A stretch of DNA of 64,000 nt from Paenibacillus sp. XY044 (GTDB lineage: Bacteria; Bacillota; Bacilli; Paenibacillales; Paenibacillaceae): positions 62,001-126,000 of the forward strand of contig NZ_NQMO01000003.1 of the NCBI RefSeq assembly GCF_002257645.1, in the 5' to 3' direction. The notes under the pieces are model-generated. The model was not told the DNA's origin. It saw only the letters and a program-made list of their open reading frames with translations, and did not search any database. Within the stretch, counting starts at the first letter, position 1; the number at the start of each line of letters is the position of its first letter. The translations under genes were made by a program, and so were the position numbers. Below are positions 24,902 to 33,175 of the stretch, in pieces.

Positions 24902-26380
24902 TTGGAAAAAGTGGACATTTTTAAAGACATTGCCGAACGAACAGGCGGGGACATTTACCTGGGTGTCGTCGGCGCCGTCCGCACAGGAAAGTCAACGTTT
25001 ATTAAAAGATTCATGGAAACAATCGTACTGCCGAACATTGCAAGCGAAGCTGACCGGGCCAGAGCGGTCGATGAGCTCCCGCAGAGCGCTGCCGGGAAAA
25101 CGATAATGACGACCGAGCCGAAGTTTGTGCCGAACAATGCGGTGCAGCTGAAGGTCACCGAAGGTCTGGAAGTGAACATTCGACTTGTGGATTGCGTTGG
25201 TTACGCGGTGGAAGGCGCCAAAGGCTATGAGGACGAAAACGGTCCGCGCATGATTTCGACGCCATGGTTCGAGGAGCCGATTCCGTTTCAGGAGGCAGCC
25301 GAGATCGGCACACGCAAAGTCATTCAGGAGCATTCCACTTTGGGCGTCGTGGTAACGACGGACGGCACGATTGCCGAAATCCCGCGCGGGTCTTATGTGG
25401 AGGCTGAAGAGCGCGTCATCGCCGAGCTGAAGGAAGTCGGCAAGCCGTTTGTGCTGGTCATCAACTCCACGAAGCCGCGGAGCGAAGAAACGCTGCAGCT
25501 GCGCAACGAGCTCGCTGAGAAGTACGACATTCCGGTCATGGCGCTCAGTGCGGCAACGATGACGGAGGATGACGTAACCGGCGTCCTGCGCGAAGTGCTG
25601 TACGAATTCCCTGTGCACGAAGTCAACGTTAATCTGCCTAGCTGGGTTATGGTGCTGAACGAGAAACACTGGCTGCGCAATAACTATGAAAATTCCGTAC
25701 GCGATACGGTCAAGGATATCCGCCGTCTGCGTGACGTGGACCGGGTGGTTTCCCAGTTCATGGACTATGACTTCATCAATCGTGCGGCGCTTAGCGGCAT
25801 GAATATGGGTCAAGGGGTAGCCGAGATCGACCTGTTCGCTCCGGATGAACTGTACGATCAAATCCTGATGGAAGTGGTCGGCGTGGAAATCCGCGGCAAA
25901 GACCATCTGCTGCAGCTGATGCAGGAATTCTCGCACGCGAAGCGGGAGTACGACCGGTTTGCCGAAGCGCTCGAGATGGTCAAGACGACCGGTTACGGCA
26001 TCGCAGCTCCTTCGCTGGCCGAAATGTCGCTCGATGAGCCGGAGCTGATCCGCCAAGGATCCCGCTTTGGGGTTCGCTTGAAGGCAACCGCACCTTCGAT
26101 CCATATGATTCGCGTCGATGTGGAGTCGGAGTTCTCGCCGATCATCGGCACGGAGAAGCAGTCCGAGGAGCTCGTGCGCTATCTTATTCAGGACTTCGAA
26201 AACGATCCGATCAAGATTTGGGATTCAGACATTTTCGGCAGATCGCTGCATTCCATCGTACGGGAGGGCATTCAAGGCAAAATCGCTATGATGCCGGATA
26301 ATGCGAGATATAAACTGCAGGAGACACTCGGACGCATTATCAATGAAGGCTCAGGCGGATTGATCGCGATTATTTTGTAA
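24902..26380 (+). CDS. spoIVA: SpoIVA, spore coat morphogenetic ATPase
   Basis: Forms, by ATP-driven polymerisation, the basement layer of the spore coat on the mother-cell face of the forespore. The Walker A motif is GAVRTGKST (Lys30, Ser31), and the TRAFAC-type domain continues with DCVGYAV and VINSTKPRSEE. The middle and C-terminal parts end in GSGGLIAIIL, the conserved anchoring tail. The TTG at 24902 behind GAGGAGGGG gives 492 aa, the same as Bacillus SpoIVA. A terminator follows; expression is expected only in the mother cell. Confidence 0.97.
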   Translation: MEKVDIFKDIAERTGGDIYLGVVGAVRTGKSTFIKRFMETIVLPNIASEADRARAVDELPQSAAGKTIMTTEPKFVPNNAVQLKVTEGLEVNIRLVDCVGYAVEGAKGYEDENGPRMISTPWFEEPIPFQEAAEIGTRKVIQEHSTLGVVVTTDGTIAEIPRGSYVEAEERVIAELKEVGKPFVLVINSTKPRSEETLQLRNELAEKYDIPVMALSAATMTEDDVTGVLREVLYEFPVHEVNVNLPSWVMVLNEKHWLRNNYENSVRDTVKDIRRLRDVDRVVSQFMDYDFINRAALSGMNMGQGVAEIDLFAPDELYDQILMEVVGVEIRGKDHLLQLMQEFSHAKREYDRFAEALEMVKTTGYGIAAPSLAEMSLDEPELIRQGSRFGVRLKATAPSIHMIRVDVESEFSPIIGTEKQSEELVRYLIQDFENDPIKIWDSDIFGRSLHSIVREGIQGKIAMMPDNARYKLQETLGRIINEGSGGLIAIIL

Positions 26381-26399
26381 GCCATATAGAATTGGACGA

Positions 26400-26437
26400 A
26401 AACCGTAGGCAGGCGTTCCGCTTGCTTGCGGTTTTTT
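26400..26437 (+). terminator. Terminator after spoIVA
   Basis: AACCGTAGGCAGGC pairs with GCTTGCTTGCGGTT using G-T wobbles, followed by six T. Confidence 0.8.
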
Positions 26438-26585
26438 GCGTTTAGGAATATTACATGTGGCCGATATGAATTCCATTTGTATACATAAAAATAAGGAAAT
26501 GGCTGCCTGGAGCACTATAAAATCGTAGTTTCAAGAGGATTTTTATGAAAAAAAGGAAGTATTTATACAAACTCTTAAAAACCTA

Positions 26586-26614
26586 TTTACATACTTGGGT
26601 ATAGGCTTTATATT
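26586..26614 (+). promoter_or_regulatory. Promoter of the sugar ABC transporter
   Basis: TTTACA (26586-26591), 17 bases, TATATT (26609-26614). GGGTATA occurs twice (26597-26603 and 26616-26622), 19 bases apart and flanking the -10 box, which could be an operator. Confidence 0.55.
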
Positions 26615-26662
26615 AGGGTATAACATTTTAACATTGCAAAGCTTTTAAGGGGGAAGAGAGAA

Positions 26663-27739
26663 ATGCGTTTAAGGGGTAAAAAAAGGGGTTTCGTATTGGC
26701 ATCGGTACTGCTGGTACTGTCAATGGTGATGAGTGCCTGTGGTCATAACGCGCCGCCGGCGTCAGAATCGGGGAATGCATCCGGAGCAAATGCGGACAAG
26801 CCTCTTGCGGGCAAACGTGTTGCACTTATCATGGAGTTTAACACAGGAACGTTTTCCCAGCAATACGTCCAAGGGGTTACCGAAGAAGTAGAGAAATTCG
26901 GCGGAAAGCTGACGAAGTTCGTCGCCGCCAACGATAAAGCAAAAATGGCGTCCCTGCTGGATTCGGCCATTACGCAGCATTTTGACCTGATTCTGACCGA
27001 CCACGGCGATTCGCTCCTCGAGCCGGGACTCCGCAAGGCGGTGGAGCAGAAGATCCCCGTCGTCGTCTTCGACGCTGACGTGAACGTTCCCGGTGCGACT
27101 GTGCTCTCTCAGGACGACCAGAAAATGGCTGACCTGACACTGCAGCAAATGAAGGAGGACATCGGCGGCAAAGGCAACATCGTCAAGGTATGGGTAGCCG
27201 GATTTGCACCGATGGAACGCCGTCAAGTCTCTTACGCAAAATTTATGAAAGAGAATCCGGATATCAAGGAAATCGCTACGTTCGGCACCGCGAATAACCC
27301 GGCACTAGACACGCAGACCCAGATGGAAGCGATTCTGAAGCAGTATCCGAAGGGTCAAATTTCGGCCGTATGGGCCGCTTGGGACGAGTTCGCCAAAGGG
27401 GCGGCACGCGCAATCCAGCAGGCCGGACGCGATGAAATCAAGGTGTATGGCATCGATATGAGCGACGAGGACCTGCAAATGATTCAGGATCCTAGTAACC
27501 CTTGGGTCGCATCAGCTGCCGTCGATCCAAAGGATATCGGCCGCATCCAGGTACGCTATGGCTACCAGAAGCTGCATGGGGATCAAACCGAGGACAAGGT
27601 CGTTCTGAATCCGGTGTATGTATCCCGCGACGCGCTTCCGAAAGAGCAAATTTCCACCACCGAGCTGTCTCAATACGTAGACGGCTGGGGTGCCAGCGAG
27701 CAAGGGCTTCAGGACTGGATGAACGAGTACAGCAAGTAA
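26663..27739 (+). CDS. Sugar-type ABC transporter substrate-binding lipoprotein
   Basis: Periplasmic-binding-protein type I family lipoprotein (358 aa) like RbsB/MglB. The signal peptide ends VMSAC (lipid Cys26), then a Ser/Ala/Asn-rich linker and the two-lobe domain: VALIMEFNTGTFSQQYVQG at the front, TDHGDSLLEPGL, VVVFDADVNVPGA, and the hinge region IKVYGIDMSDEDLQMI. It captures the ligand for the ATPase and permease downstream. Ligand specificity cannot be read; ribose-, galactose- or AI-2-like pentose/hexose compounds are the family norm. No sugar-catabolism gene or regulator is adjacent. Confidence 0.88.
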   Translation: MRLRGKKRGFVLASVLLVLSMVMSACGHNAPPASESGNASGANADKPLAGKRVALIMEFNTGTFSQQYVQGVTEEVEKFGGKLTKFVAANDKAKMASLLDSAITQHFDLILTDHGDSLLEPGLRKAVEQKIPVVVFDADVNVPGATVLSQDDQKMADLTLQQMKEDIGGKGNIVKVWVAGFAPMERRQVSYAKFMKENPDIKEIATFGTANNPALDTQTQMEAILKQYPKGQISAVWAAWDEFAKGAARAIQQAGRDEIKVYGIDMSDEDLQMIQDPSNPWVASAAVDPKDIGRIQVRYGYQKLHGDQTEDKVVLNPVYVSRDALPKEQISTTELSQYVDGWGASEQGLQDWMNEYSK

Positions 27740-27830
27740 TAGGAACCGGTTTTTCCGGCAAAAGCAAGTCTTAGGGGTGGTGCTGAGGCGCTGCCCCTTT
27801 TCAGGGTGTATGGGGTTAGCAAATGCTTCC

Positions 27831-27909
27831 CTTTGTGGGGTCAATTATTTCGGGGCTCCCCGCAAAGTACCTGAACAACATCCGAAGCTGCGCCTCACTT
27901 TGTGGGCTC
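27831..27909. repeat. Dispersed intergenic repeat, copy C (fullest copy)
   Basis: Three modules: CTTTGTGGGG (27831-27840), TTTCGGGGCTCCCCGCAAAG (27848-27867, whose end is the inverted partner of the first), and GCCTCACTTTGTGGGCT (27892-27908). RNA or single strands could fold with either copy of the CTTTGTGGG module paired to CCCCGCAAAG. It fills the gap between substrate-binding and ATPase genes. Confidence 0.5.
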
Positions 27910-27931
27910 ATTATTGAAGGAGGAATGCCGT

Positions 27932-29452
27932 GTGACATCATCATTTCAGCTGGAAATGAGCGGAATCGGCAAACAATTTGGCGGAGTTCCTGCGCTGCAT
28001 GCGGTGGACTTTACGGTTCACGGCGGTCAGATTCATGCCCTGCTCGGTGCCAACGGCGCCGGGAAGAGCACGTTGATGAAGATTCTGTCAGGTGCTTATC
28101 AGCCGGACAGCGGACGCATTGCGGCCAACGATACGGAGCTGCACATCACTTCTCCGGCCGCGGCCAAGCAGCACGGCATCCACTGTGTATATCAGGAGGT
28201 CGATTCGGCCCTCGTCCCGCAGCTGAGCGTCGCCGAGAACGTTATGCTGGACGCCCTGTCGTCGGGCCAGGGGAGTTTGTGGGTCAACTACCGGTCCATG
28301 GATAAGCAGGTCAAGGCCATTCTGTCCAGACTGGACGACAGCATCGACATCCATAAAAAGGTATATGAGCTTTCGCTCGCTCAAAAGCAGATCGTTCTGC
28401 TGGCCCGCATTTTGTCCCAGGACGCCAGGGTGATCATTTTCGACGAGCCGACCGCTCCGCTGAGCGACAGCGAATGCGAGGCTTTTTTCCGGATGATGCA
28501 CTCGCTCAAGGACGCCGGTGTGGCGTGCATTTTTATTACGCATCGCCTGCCGGAGGTTCTGCAGCACAGCGATATGGTGACGGTGATGCGTGATGGAAGG
28601 AAGGTTCACACCGGCCCGACGCGGGAGATGACCGGGGAAGGCATTGTCGGGCATATGCTCGGCAAGACGTTTGAGGAGGAGTTTCCGAAAAAGGAAGCTG
28701 TAATCGGGGATGTGCTCCTCAAGGCCGAAGGCGTCAAGCGCGGACACAAAGTGCGGGGAGCGGATCTTGAGGTCCGCAGCGGCGAAATCGTGGCCGTCGT
28801 TGGCCTCGTCGGCGCGGGTAAAACCGAGCTCGCCCGGATTCTGAGCGGCGCGGATCAGCCGGACGAAGGCAGCATCCTTCTGAAAGGGAGGAAGCTGTCG
28901 CTTAAACAACCGGCGGATGCCGTGTCGGCGGGAATCGTCTCCATCCCGGAGGAACGCCGGAAAGAGGGGATCTTTATCCACGAATCGGTGGATTTGAACC
29001 TCTCCATTCCGGTGCTGGGCCAAGTCAGTAGACTGGGGTTCATCTCCCGCAAGAAGGAGAGGGCTTTATCCGCCAAAATGGTCGGCGCCCTCGGGGTCAA
29101 GGCTGCTTCCTGCAGCCAATTGGTGAAGTTCCTGAGCGGCGGCAACCAGCAGAAGCTGGCGATCGGCAAGTGGCTGGACAGCGGGGCCGAAGTTTTTATT
29201 TTTGACGAGCCGACCAAAGGGGTCGATATCGGGGCGAAAAGCGATATATTCCGCATCATCGGCGATTTGGCGGATGCCGGCAAGGGCATTTTGTATTTTA
29301 CCTGCGAATTGGCAGAAGGACTGGGAATCGGCGATCGGATCGCCGTCATGAGCGGCGGAACCATCAGCAAAGTGTTTGCTCGGGGAGAAGCCTCGCAAGC
29401 CCAGCTCCTATATTATGCGAGCGGAGGCTTGGAGGAAGAGCATGAAGGATAA
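27932..29452 (+). CDS. Sugar-type ABC transporter ATP-binding protein (double ATPase)
   Basis: Energises import; 506 aa made of two fused ABC domains, as in RbsA/MglA. Domain 1 has Walker A GANGAGKST (about 39-47), degenerate signature LSLAQKQ and Walker B VIIFDEPTAPLS. Domain 2 has the variant P-loop GLVGAGKTE (about 291-299), full signature LSGGNQQKLAIGKWL (near 400) and Walker B EVFIFDEPTKGVD. The GTG at 27932 is selected because GAAGGAGGAATGCC precedes it; an upstream GTG at 27902 lies inside the dispersed repeat. It overlaps the permease gene by 11 bases. Confidence 0.92.
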   Translation: MTSSFQLEMSGIGKQFGGVPALHAVDFTVHGGQIHALLGANGAGKSTLMKILSGAYQPDSGRIAANDTELHITSPAAAKQHGIHCVYQEVDSALVPQLSVAENVMLDALSSGQGSLWVNYRSMDKQVKAILSRLDDSIDIHKKVYELSLAQKQIVLLARILSQDARVIIFDEPTAPLSDSECEAFFRMMHSLKDAGVACIFITHRLPEVLQHSDMVTVMRDGRKVHTGPTREMTGEGIVGHMLGKTFEEEFPKKEAVIGDVLLKAEGVKRGHKVRGADLEVRSGEIVAVVGLVGAGKTELARILSGADQPDEGSILLKGRKLSLKQPADAVSAGIVSIPEERRKEGIFIHESVDLNLSIPVLGQVSRLGFISRKKERALSAKMVGALGVKAASCSQLVKFLSGGNQQKLAIGKWLDSGAEVFIFDEPTKGVDIGAKSDIFRIIGDLADAGKGILYFTCELAEGLGIGDRIAVMSGGTISKVFARGEASQAQLLYYASGGLEEEHEG

Positions 29453-30428
29453 ACTGTTAAACTTGGCGTTCCGGTACGGGGCGGTTGTCGTTATCATCGG
29501 GGTTATTGCATTTTTTTCGTTCAGACTGCCTTATTTTTTCACGTACGGTAACTTGTCGGACATTCTAGGCTCGATCACGATCGTGACCTTTGTGGCGATC
29601 GGGGTGACCTTGTCTCTGGTCGTGGACGGCTTTGACCTGTCGGTAGGTTCGACTGTGTCGCTGACGACCGTAGGCGCCGCGTCGCTGATGATATGGTATG
29701 AGATGCCGCTGTGGGTCGTCATCGTCGTGCCGCTGATCCTGGGTGCTGTCATCGGGCTCGTTAACGCATTCCTGATCGTCAAGCTGCGGATTCCGGATCT
29801 CCTGGCGACCCTTGCCGTGATGTACATCGTCGGCGGGATTCACAAAACCTATGCTGCGGGTTACACGATTTACAACCATATGGAATTTCCGGACGGCACC
29901 AAAGCACCCGGTGAAATGAGCGCCGCCTTCCTGCAGCTTGGGCAAGGCAAATGGTTCGGGATTCCGATTTCGGCCGTCCTCTTGCTGATCGCTGTCGCGC
30001 TTGTGCATATTTTTCTGACGCGCACCAAATACGGCCGTCAAATGTACGTCACGGGCGGCAATGAGGAAGCGGCACGTCTGTCCGGGATCAAGGTGAAAAG
30101 GGTGCGCACGCTGGCGTACGTCGCTTCAGGCGTGTTCGCCGCGATCGGCGGCATTATTTACGCCTCACGGGTCGGATCCGGTCAAATCGACGCGGGATCG
30201 CCGCTCTTGATGGAATCCGTGGCCGCGGTGTTCGTCGGTTTTTCGGTCTTCGGCGCCGGCAAGCCTAACGTCATCGGCACGTTTATCGGGTCGGTTCTGA
30301 TCGGGGTGCTGGTCAACGGATTGACCATGATGAATTTGCAGTATTTTACACATGATATCGTCAAAGGGATCGTTCTTGTCCTCGCATTGGCTGTCACATT
30401 TTACGTTTTGAACCGCTCGAGAACGTAA
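29442..30428 (+). CDS. Sugar-type ABC transporter permease (RbsC-like)
   Basis: Membrane channel of the importer, 328 aa with eight to ten hydrophobic segments. Family marks include GVTLSLVVDGFDLSVGSTV, LVNAFLIVKLRIPDLLATL, the cytoplasmic coupling-type stretch TGGNEEAARLSGIKV, and GAGKPNVIGTFIGSVLIGVL. The start follows GGAGGAAGAGC. It ends the three-gene unit. A promoter-sized gap of 170 bases separates it from hup; I saw no clear terminator there. Confidence 0.92.
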   Translation: MKDKLLNLAFRYGAVVVIIGVIAFFSFRLPYFFTYGNLSDILGSITIVTFVAIGVTLSLVVDGFDLSVGSTVSLTTVGAASLMIWYEMPLWVVIVVPLILGAVIGLVNAFLIVKLRIPDLLATLAVMYIVGGIHKTYAAGYTIYNHMEFPDGTKAPGEMSAAFLQLGQGKWFGIPISAVLLLIAVALVHIFLTRTKYGRQMYVTGGNEEAARLSGIKVKRVRTLAYVASGVFAAIGGIIYASRVGSGQIDAGSPLLMESVAAVFVGFSVFGAGKPNVIGTFIGSVLIGVLVNGLTMMNLQYFTHDIVKGIVLVLALAVTFYVLNRSRT

Positions 30429-30598
30429 AACTCTTGAAATTCTGCGGTTGCTGTATTACTATAAGTTTGTTCCGCGCCTGCGGCTGAATACGGTCTATAT
30501 GGCGATTCTATCTGTAAATCTCACAGATGAACGTATATTTTACGGCAAAACGGAAAGATTGATAACATCGATTTATTATTTTGGGAGGTGAAATGATA

Positions 30599-30871
30599 GT
30601 GAACAAGTCCGAACTGATTTCCCAAGTAGCTGAAACGACAGAACTGTCCAAGAAGGATGCGACGAAAGCGGTTGACGCTGTATTCGAATCCATCGCACAG
30701 GCTCTGCAAAGCGGGGACAAAGTCCAACTCGTTGGATTTGGTAACTTTGAAGTGCGTGAGCGTTCCGCACGTAAAGGCCGCAACCCGCAAACCGGTGAAG
30801 AAATCGAAATCCCTTCGAGCAAAATTCCGGCATTCAAGCCTGGTAAAGCGCTCAAAGACGGAATTAAATAA
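30599..30871 (+). CDS. hup: HU family DNA-binding protein
   Basis: Nucleoid protein of 90 aa that bends DNA as a dimer. It has the helical N-terminus ([20 protein letters not shown]), the conserved core [19 protein letters not shown] and DNA-binding arm region, and the C-terminal [16 protein letters not shown] prefer the GTG at 30599 since GGGAGGTGA lies about 8 bases upstream; an ATG at 30593 would sit only 2-3 bases after that SD. Position between spoIVA and mtrB corresponds to Bacillus hbs. Confidence 0.96.
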   Translation: MNKSELISQVAETTELSKKDATKAVDAVFESIAQALQSGDKVQLVGFGNFEVRERSARKGRNPQTGEEIEIPSSKIPAFKPGKALKDGIK

Positions 30872-30902
30872 GATTTCTACATATTCCATACGCAAGAAGA
30901 GG

Positions 30903-30931
30903 ACCGTGACGCTCGTTCACGGCCTTTTCTT
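30903..30931 (+). terminator. Terminator after hup
   Basis: CCGTGA/TTCACGG stem followed by CCTTTTCTTTTCT. It overlaps the end of the minus-strand gene at 30917. Confidence 0.65.
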
Positions 30932-31096
30932 TTCTGTAGAGCCGACCTGTCCTTCTGAAGGATTGCCGTCTTCGTCCTTTTCCGAATAGGCAATCAGGAT
31001 GACGGGAGCTCCCGTTAGCTGGCTCAGCTGCTGCTCGTATTCTCGTAGCTTGGAAATTTGCCCTTCCCGCAAGGGTGCCGGTTCATAATTGATCAT
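30917..31096 (-). CDS. 59-residue conserved-looking small protein
   Basis: A minus-strand gene below usual cut-offs, convergent with hup. The protein begins MINYEPAPLREGQISKLREY, continues with a helix (EQQLSQLTG), a short hydrophobic strand (APVILIAYS) and an acidic/polar tail. AAGGAG lies 9 bases before the ATG on the minus strand. Its stop falls in the hup terminator. No family recognised; helix plus strand could be a small soluble fold. It sits where Bacillus carries folE (mtrA) between hbs and mtrB. Confidence 0.65.
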   Translation of the reverse strand: MINYEPAPLREGQISKLREYEQQLSQLTGAPVILIAYSEKDEDGNPSEGQVGSTEKKRP

Positions 31097-31199
31097 GATC
31101 TCAACTCCTTGGACTTTATTACATGGGTAGTATGGCCATAGGATTTCAAAATAATAATACGCTGTGCGTAAGGCTGGTTGAAGAAAGGAGGATCATGCT

Positions 31200-31433
31200 A
31201 TGGAAAATGCAGGGAATACAGGGAATAGCGATTTTATCGTGATCAAGGCGAAGGATCAAGGGGTGCAGGTCATCGGGCTGACCCGGGGCCAGGATACCCG
31301 TTTTCACCACACGGAGAAGCTCGATAAGGGCGAGGTGCTGATTGCCCAGTTTACGGACCATACCTCCGCCATTAAAATCCGTGGCAAAGCCGAGGTGTGG
31401 ACGAAGCACGGAAGTCTCGAAAGTGACAGCTAA
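31200..31433 (+). CDS. mtrB: TRAP, trp RNA-binding attenuation protein
   Basis: Forms an 11-subunit ring that, when loaded with tryptophan, binds repeated (G/U)AG triplets in trp leader RNA. The 77-residue protein contains the RNA- and tryptophan-binding core [20 protein letters not shown] and [17 protein letters not shown], nearly identical in pattern to Bacillus MtrB, including the KKR-type residues (Lys in EKLDKGE, Lys and Arg in AIKIRGK). RBS AAAGGAGG. Its target, an 11-triplet site, is at 41242-41295 upstream of trpE. Own terminator follows at 31522. Confidence 0.97.
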   Translation: MENAGNTGNSDFIVIKAKDQGVQVIGLTRGQDTRFHHTEKLDKGEVLIAQFTDHTSAIKIRGKAEVWTKHGSLESDS

Positions 31434-31521
31434 CAGGAATGGGCTCAAGAAAATCTTTCCTGAATGCAAAATAGCTGCCGGTCATGGGATGGCAACGGCA
31501 CTGAGCATAATCTGTACAAAT

Positions 31522-31543
31522 GCAGGCATAGCCTGCTTTTTTT
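31522..31543 (+). terminator. Terminator after mtrB
   Basis: GCAGGC-ATA-GCCTGC followed by seven T, about 90 bases past the mtrB stop. Confidence 0.82.
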
Positions 31544-31617
31544 CGTTGTAGAATGAGGTATGGACAGCACGTGTCCGGACGAAACTAAGGGATACTATGA
31601 CGATGGGAGGGCTGAAC

Positions 31618-32169
31618 TTGAAACGATTTCTCATTCCAGGCCTGGTGCTTGCCGTTACGCTGGGCTCGGTCATCATCCTGCCTGCGCTGTATCATGCGGA
31701 GCATACATTTGCCCGGGAGCATCGGGCTTTGGCTGCATTCCATCCCCAGTCGGGCTGGACGCTCGAGAATGCGAATATCGTGGATGCGCTGGACAGCCTT
31801 CCCTTGACGCTGCCGATTCGCAAGGTGGAGTGGGAATCTCGTGTGCTGACGATCGACCTGAAGGTGGCCACACCGGAGGTGTCCGTGTCTGAAATCTACT
31901 CGAATATCGCCGAGATCCTTTCATTCAGCTTTGACGGTACTTCCAATGTCGACCAAATTCTCCTTCGGCTCGTCGCCGAAGATAAATGGCTCGGCACGCG
32001 ACACCTGCTGCTGGCTGCCGATGTACGGCGGACGGAGTGGAATCCGGAGCTGAAGCAGGCGCTTGGCGAAGCCGGGGAAGGGCCGCTTGCGGACGACGTC
32101 AGAGCCCGCTTCCATCTCACTGAAACAAAACTGTGGAGGGACCGGTTTGATCCGCAGGAAAACGGGTAA
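31618..32169 (+). CDS. Membrane-anchored protein of unknown function
   Basis: Protein of 183 aa with one N-terminal membrane helix (about 4-23, FLIPGLVLAVTLGSVIILPA), then a soluble extracytoplasmic part with alternating strand and helix patterns (LPIRKVEWESRVLTIDLKV, EIYSNIAEILSFSF, TRHLLLAADVRRTEW). I do not recognise the family. I prefer the TTG at 31618, 6 bases after GGGAGGG; an ATG at 31597 lies before that RBS. It is between mtrB and hepS and ends about 40 bases before a likely hepS promoter. Confidence 0.7.
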   Translation: MKRFLIPGLVLAVTLGSVIILPALYHAEHTFAREHRALAAFHPQSGWTLENANIVDALDSLPLTLPIRKVEWESRVLTIDLKVATPEVSVSEIYSNIAEILSFSFDGTSNVDQILLRLVAEDKWLGTRHLLLAADVRRTEWNPELKQALGEAGEGPLADDVRARFHLTETKLWRDRFDPQENG

Positions 32170-32205
32170 AAAGAAGTAAGCATACCGTGCGTGGTCTGAC
32201 AAGTT

Positions 32206-32215
32206 GTGCTATAAT
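32206..32215 (+). promoter_or_regulatory. Extended -10 promoter of hepS
   Basis: GTGCTATAAT (TGn-TATAAT) at 32206-32215, about 80 bases before the hepS ATG; no good -35 at 17 bases. Confidence 0.5.
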
Positions 32216-32293
32216 AAAAAAGATTGTGAACAAAAGTTCTTGCTCGCAACAGACGACATAGAAGTGAGAAAGTTATAGGCTCGGAGGCTGACG

Positions 32294-33175
32294 ATGAAAC
32301 CGTACCGCATACCCCAACTAGCAAAGAAATATGTCGATTACGACATGATCCAAACCCATACGGAGCTGCCGCCCTATCCGGATGCCCGTGTTCATCTTCT
32401 ATATATTTTTCTGAACCAGGGAAGCCGCAAGCCTTCCGTGCATACAGAGCTGCTGGCACTAGTCACGTCGCTCGTTCAGATGGGTATTGACACGCATGAA
32501 ACGATCGACACCATCCAGGGCAAACAGAACGAGGGAGAAATGCGTTCCCGTCAGCTTAAAGTGCTCGCCGGAGACTATTTCAGCAGCCGGTTCTATCAGC
32601 TTCTGTCCCATAAGGGGCAAATCGACGCCGTATCCACGCTGAGCGCGGCCATTTGCGATGTGAATATTTTGAAAATGAATCTGTACGGCAAAATGAAAAG
32701 CCTTCTCCTGTCAGCGGAGGAATACTTGCGGCAAAGAGTACAGCTGAATATGCAGCTGTTTCTTTCTTTCACCCCGTTTCTGGACGATTCGGTAAAGGAA
32801 TTATGGAAATCGCTTCTCCGCGGTTTCAGCGAATGCGAGACGGTGGTTCGTGAAATGCAACTGAGCTCCGGCTCGGAGCCTTTTTTGTACAGCTATTCGT
32901 TCTGGCACATTCTGGATGTGGCCTCGGATGAAGACAAGCTGGCCCTGAAGGAAAACCGGGTTGAGCCGAAAGACTGGAAGAAGATGCTGCTCAAGTACAA
33001 GGTCGGAGAACACCTGGCGGATAAGCTGCAGCAAGCGGTTAACGGCGTGCAATCCATGCTGAAAATGGTTAAGGGAGACGGAATGTTCCGGGAGATCGGA
33101 CAGGTGCTTGACCCGTTCCTCCGTCAGCTTAACACATCAGGATCCGCTGTAGGGGAGGGATTGGCGAGAGGATGA
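32294..33175 (+). CDS. hepS: Heptaprenyl diphosphate synthase, component I
   Basis: Small, non-catalytic subunit that with HepT makes the C35 chain of menaquinone-7. The 293-residue helical protein has the HepS-type front (RIPQLAKKYVDYDMI), the SRQLKVLAGDYFSSRFYQLL motif and an AICDVNILKMNLYGKM stretch. Members are poorly conserved, and the call is strengthened by menG and hepT downstream as in Bacillus. Its stop overlaps the menG ATG (ATGA). Confidence 0.9.
   Translation: MKPYRIPQLAKKYVDYDMIQTHTELPPYPDARVHLLYIFLNQGSRKPSVHTELLALVTSLVQMGIDTHETIDTIQGKQNEGEMRSRQLKVLAGDYFSSRFYQLLSHKGQIDAVSTLSAAICDVNILKMNLYGKMKSLLLSAEEYLRQRVQLNMQLFLSFTPFLDDSVKELWKSLLRGFSECETVVREMQLSSGSEPFLYSYSFWHILDVASDEDKLALKENRVEPKDWKKMLLKYKVGEHLADKLQQAVNGVQSMLKMVKGDGMFREIGQVLDPFLRQLNTSGSAVGEGLARG

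Noticed and set aside
26545-26604. 19-codon ORF (MKKRKYLYKLLK...) before the sugar-binding protein gene
   Set aside because: Possible leader peptide, but it overlaps the predicted promoter, so it would not be on the main transcript.
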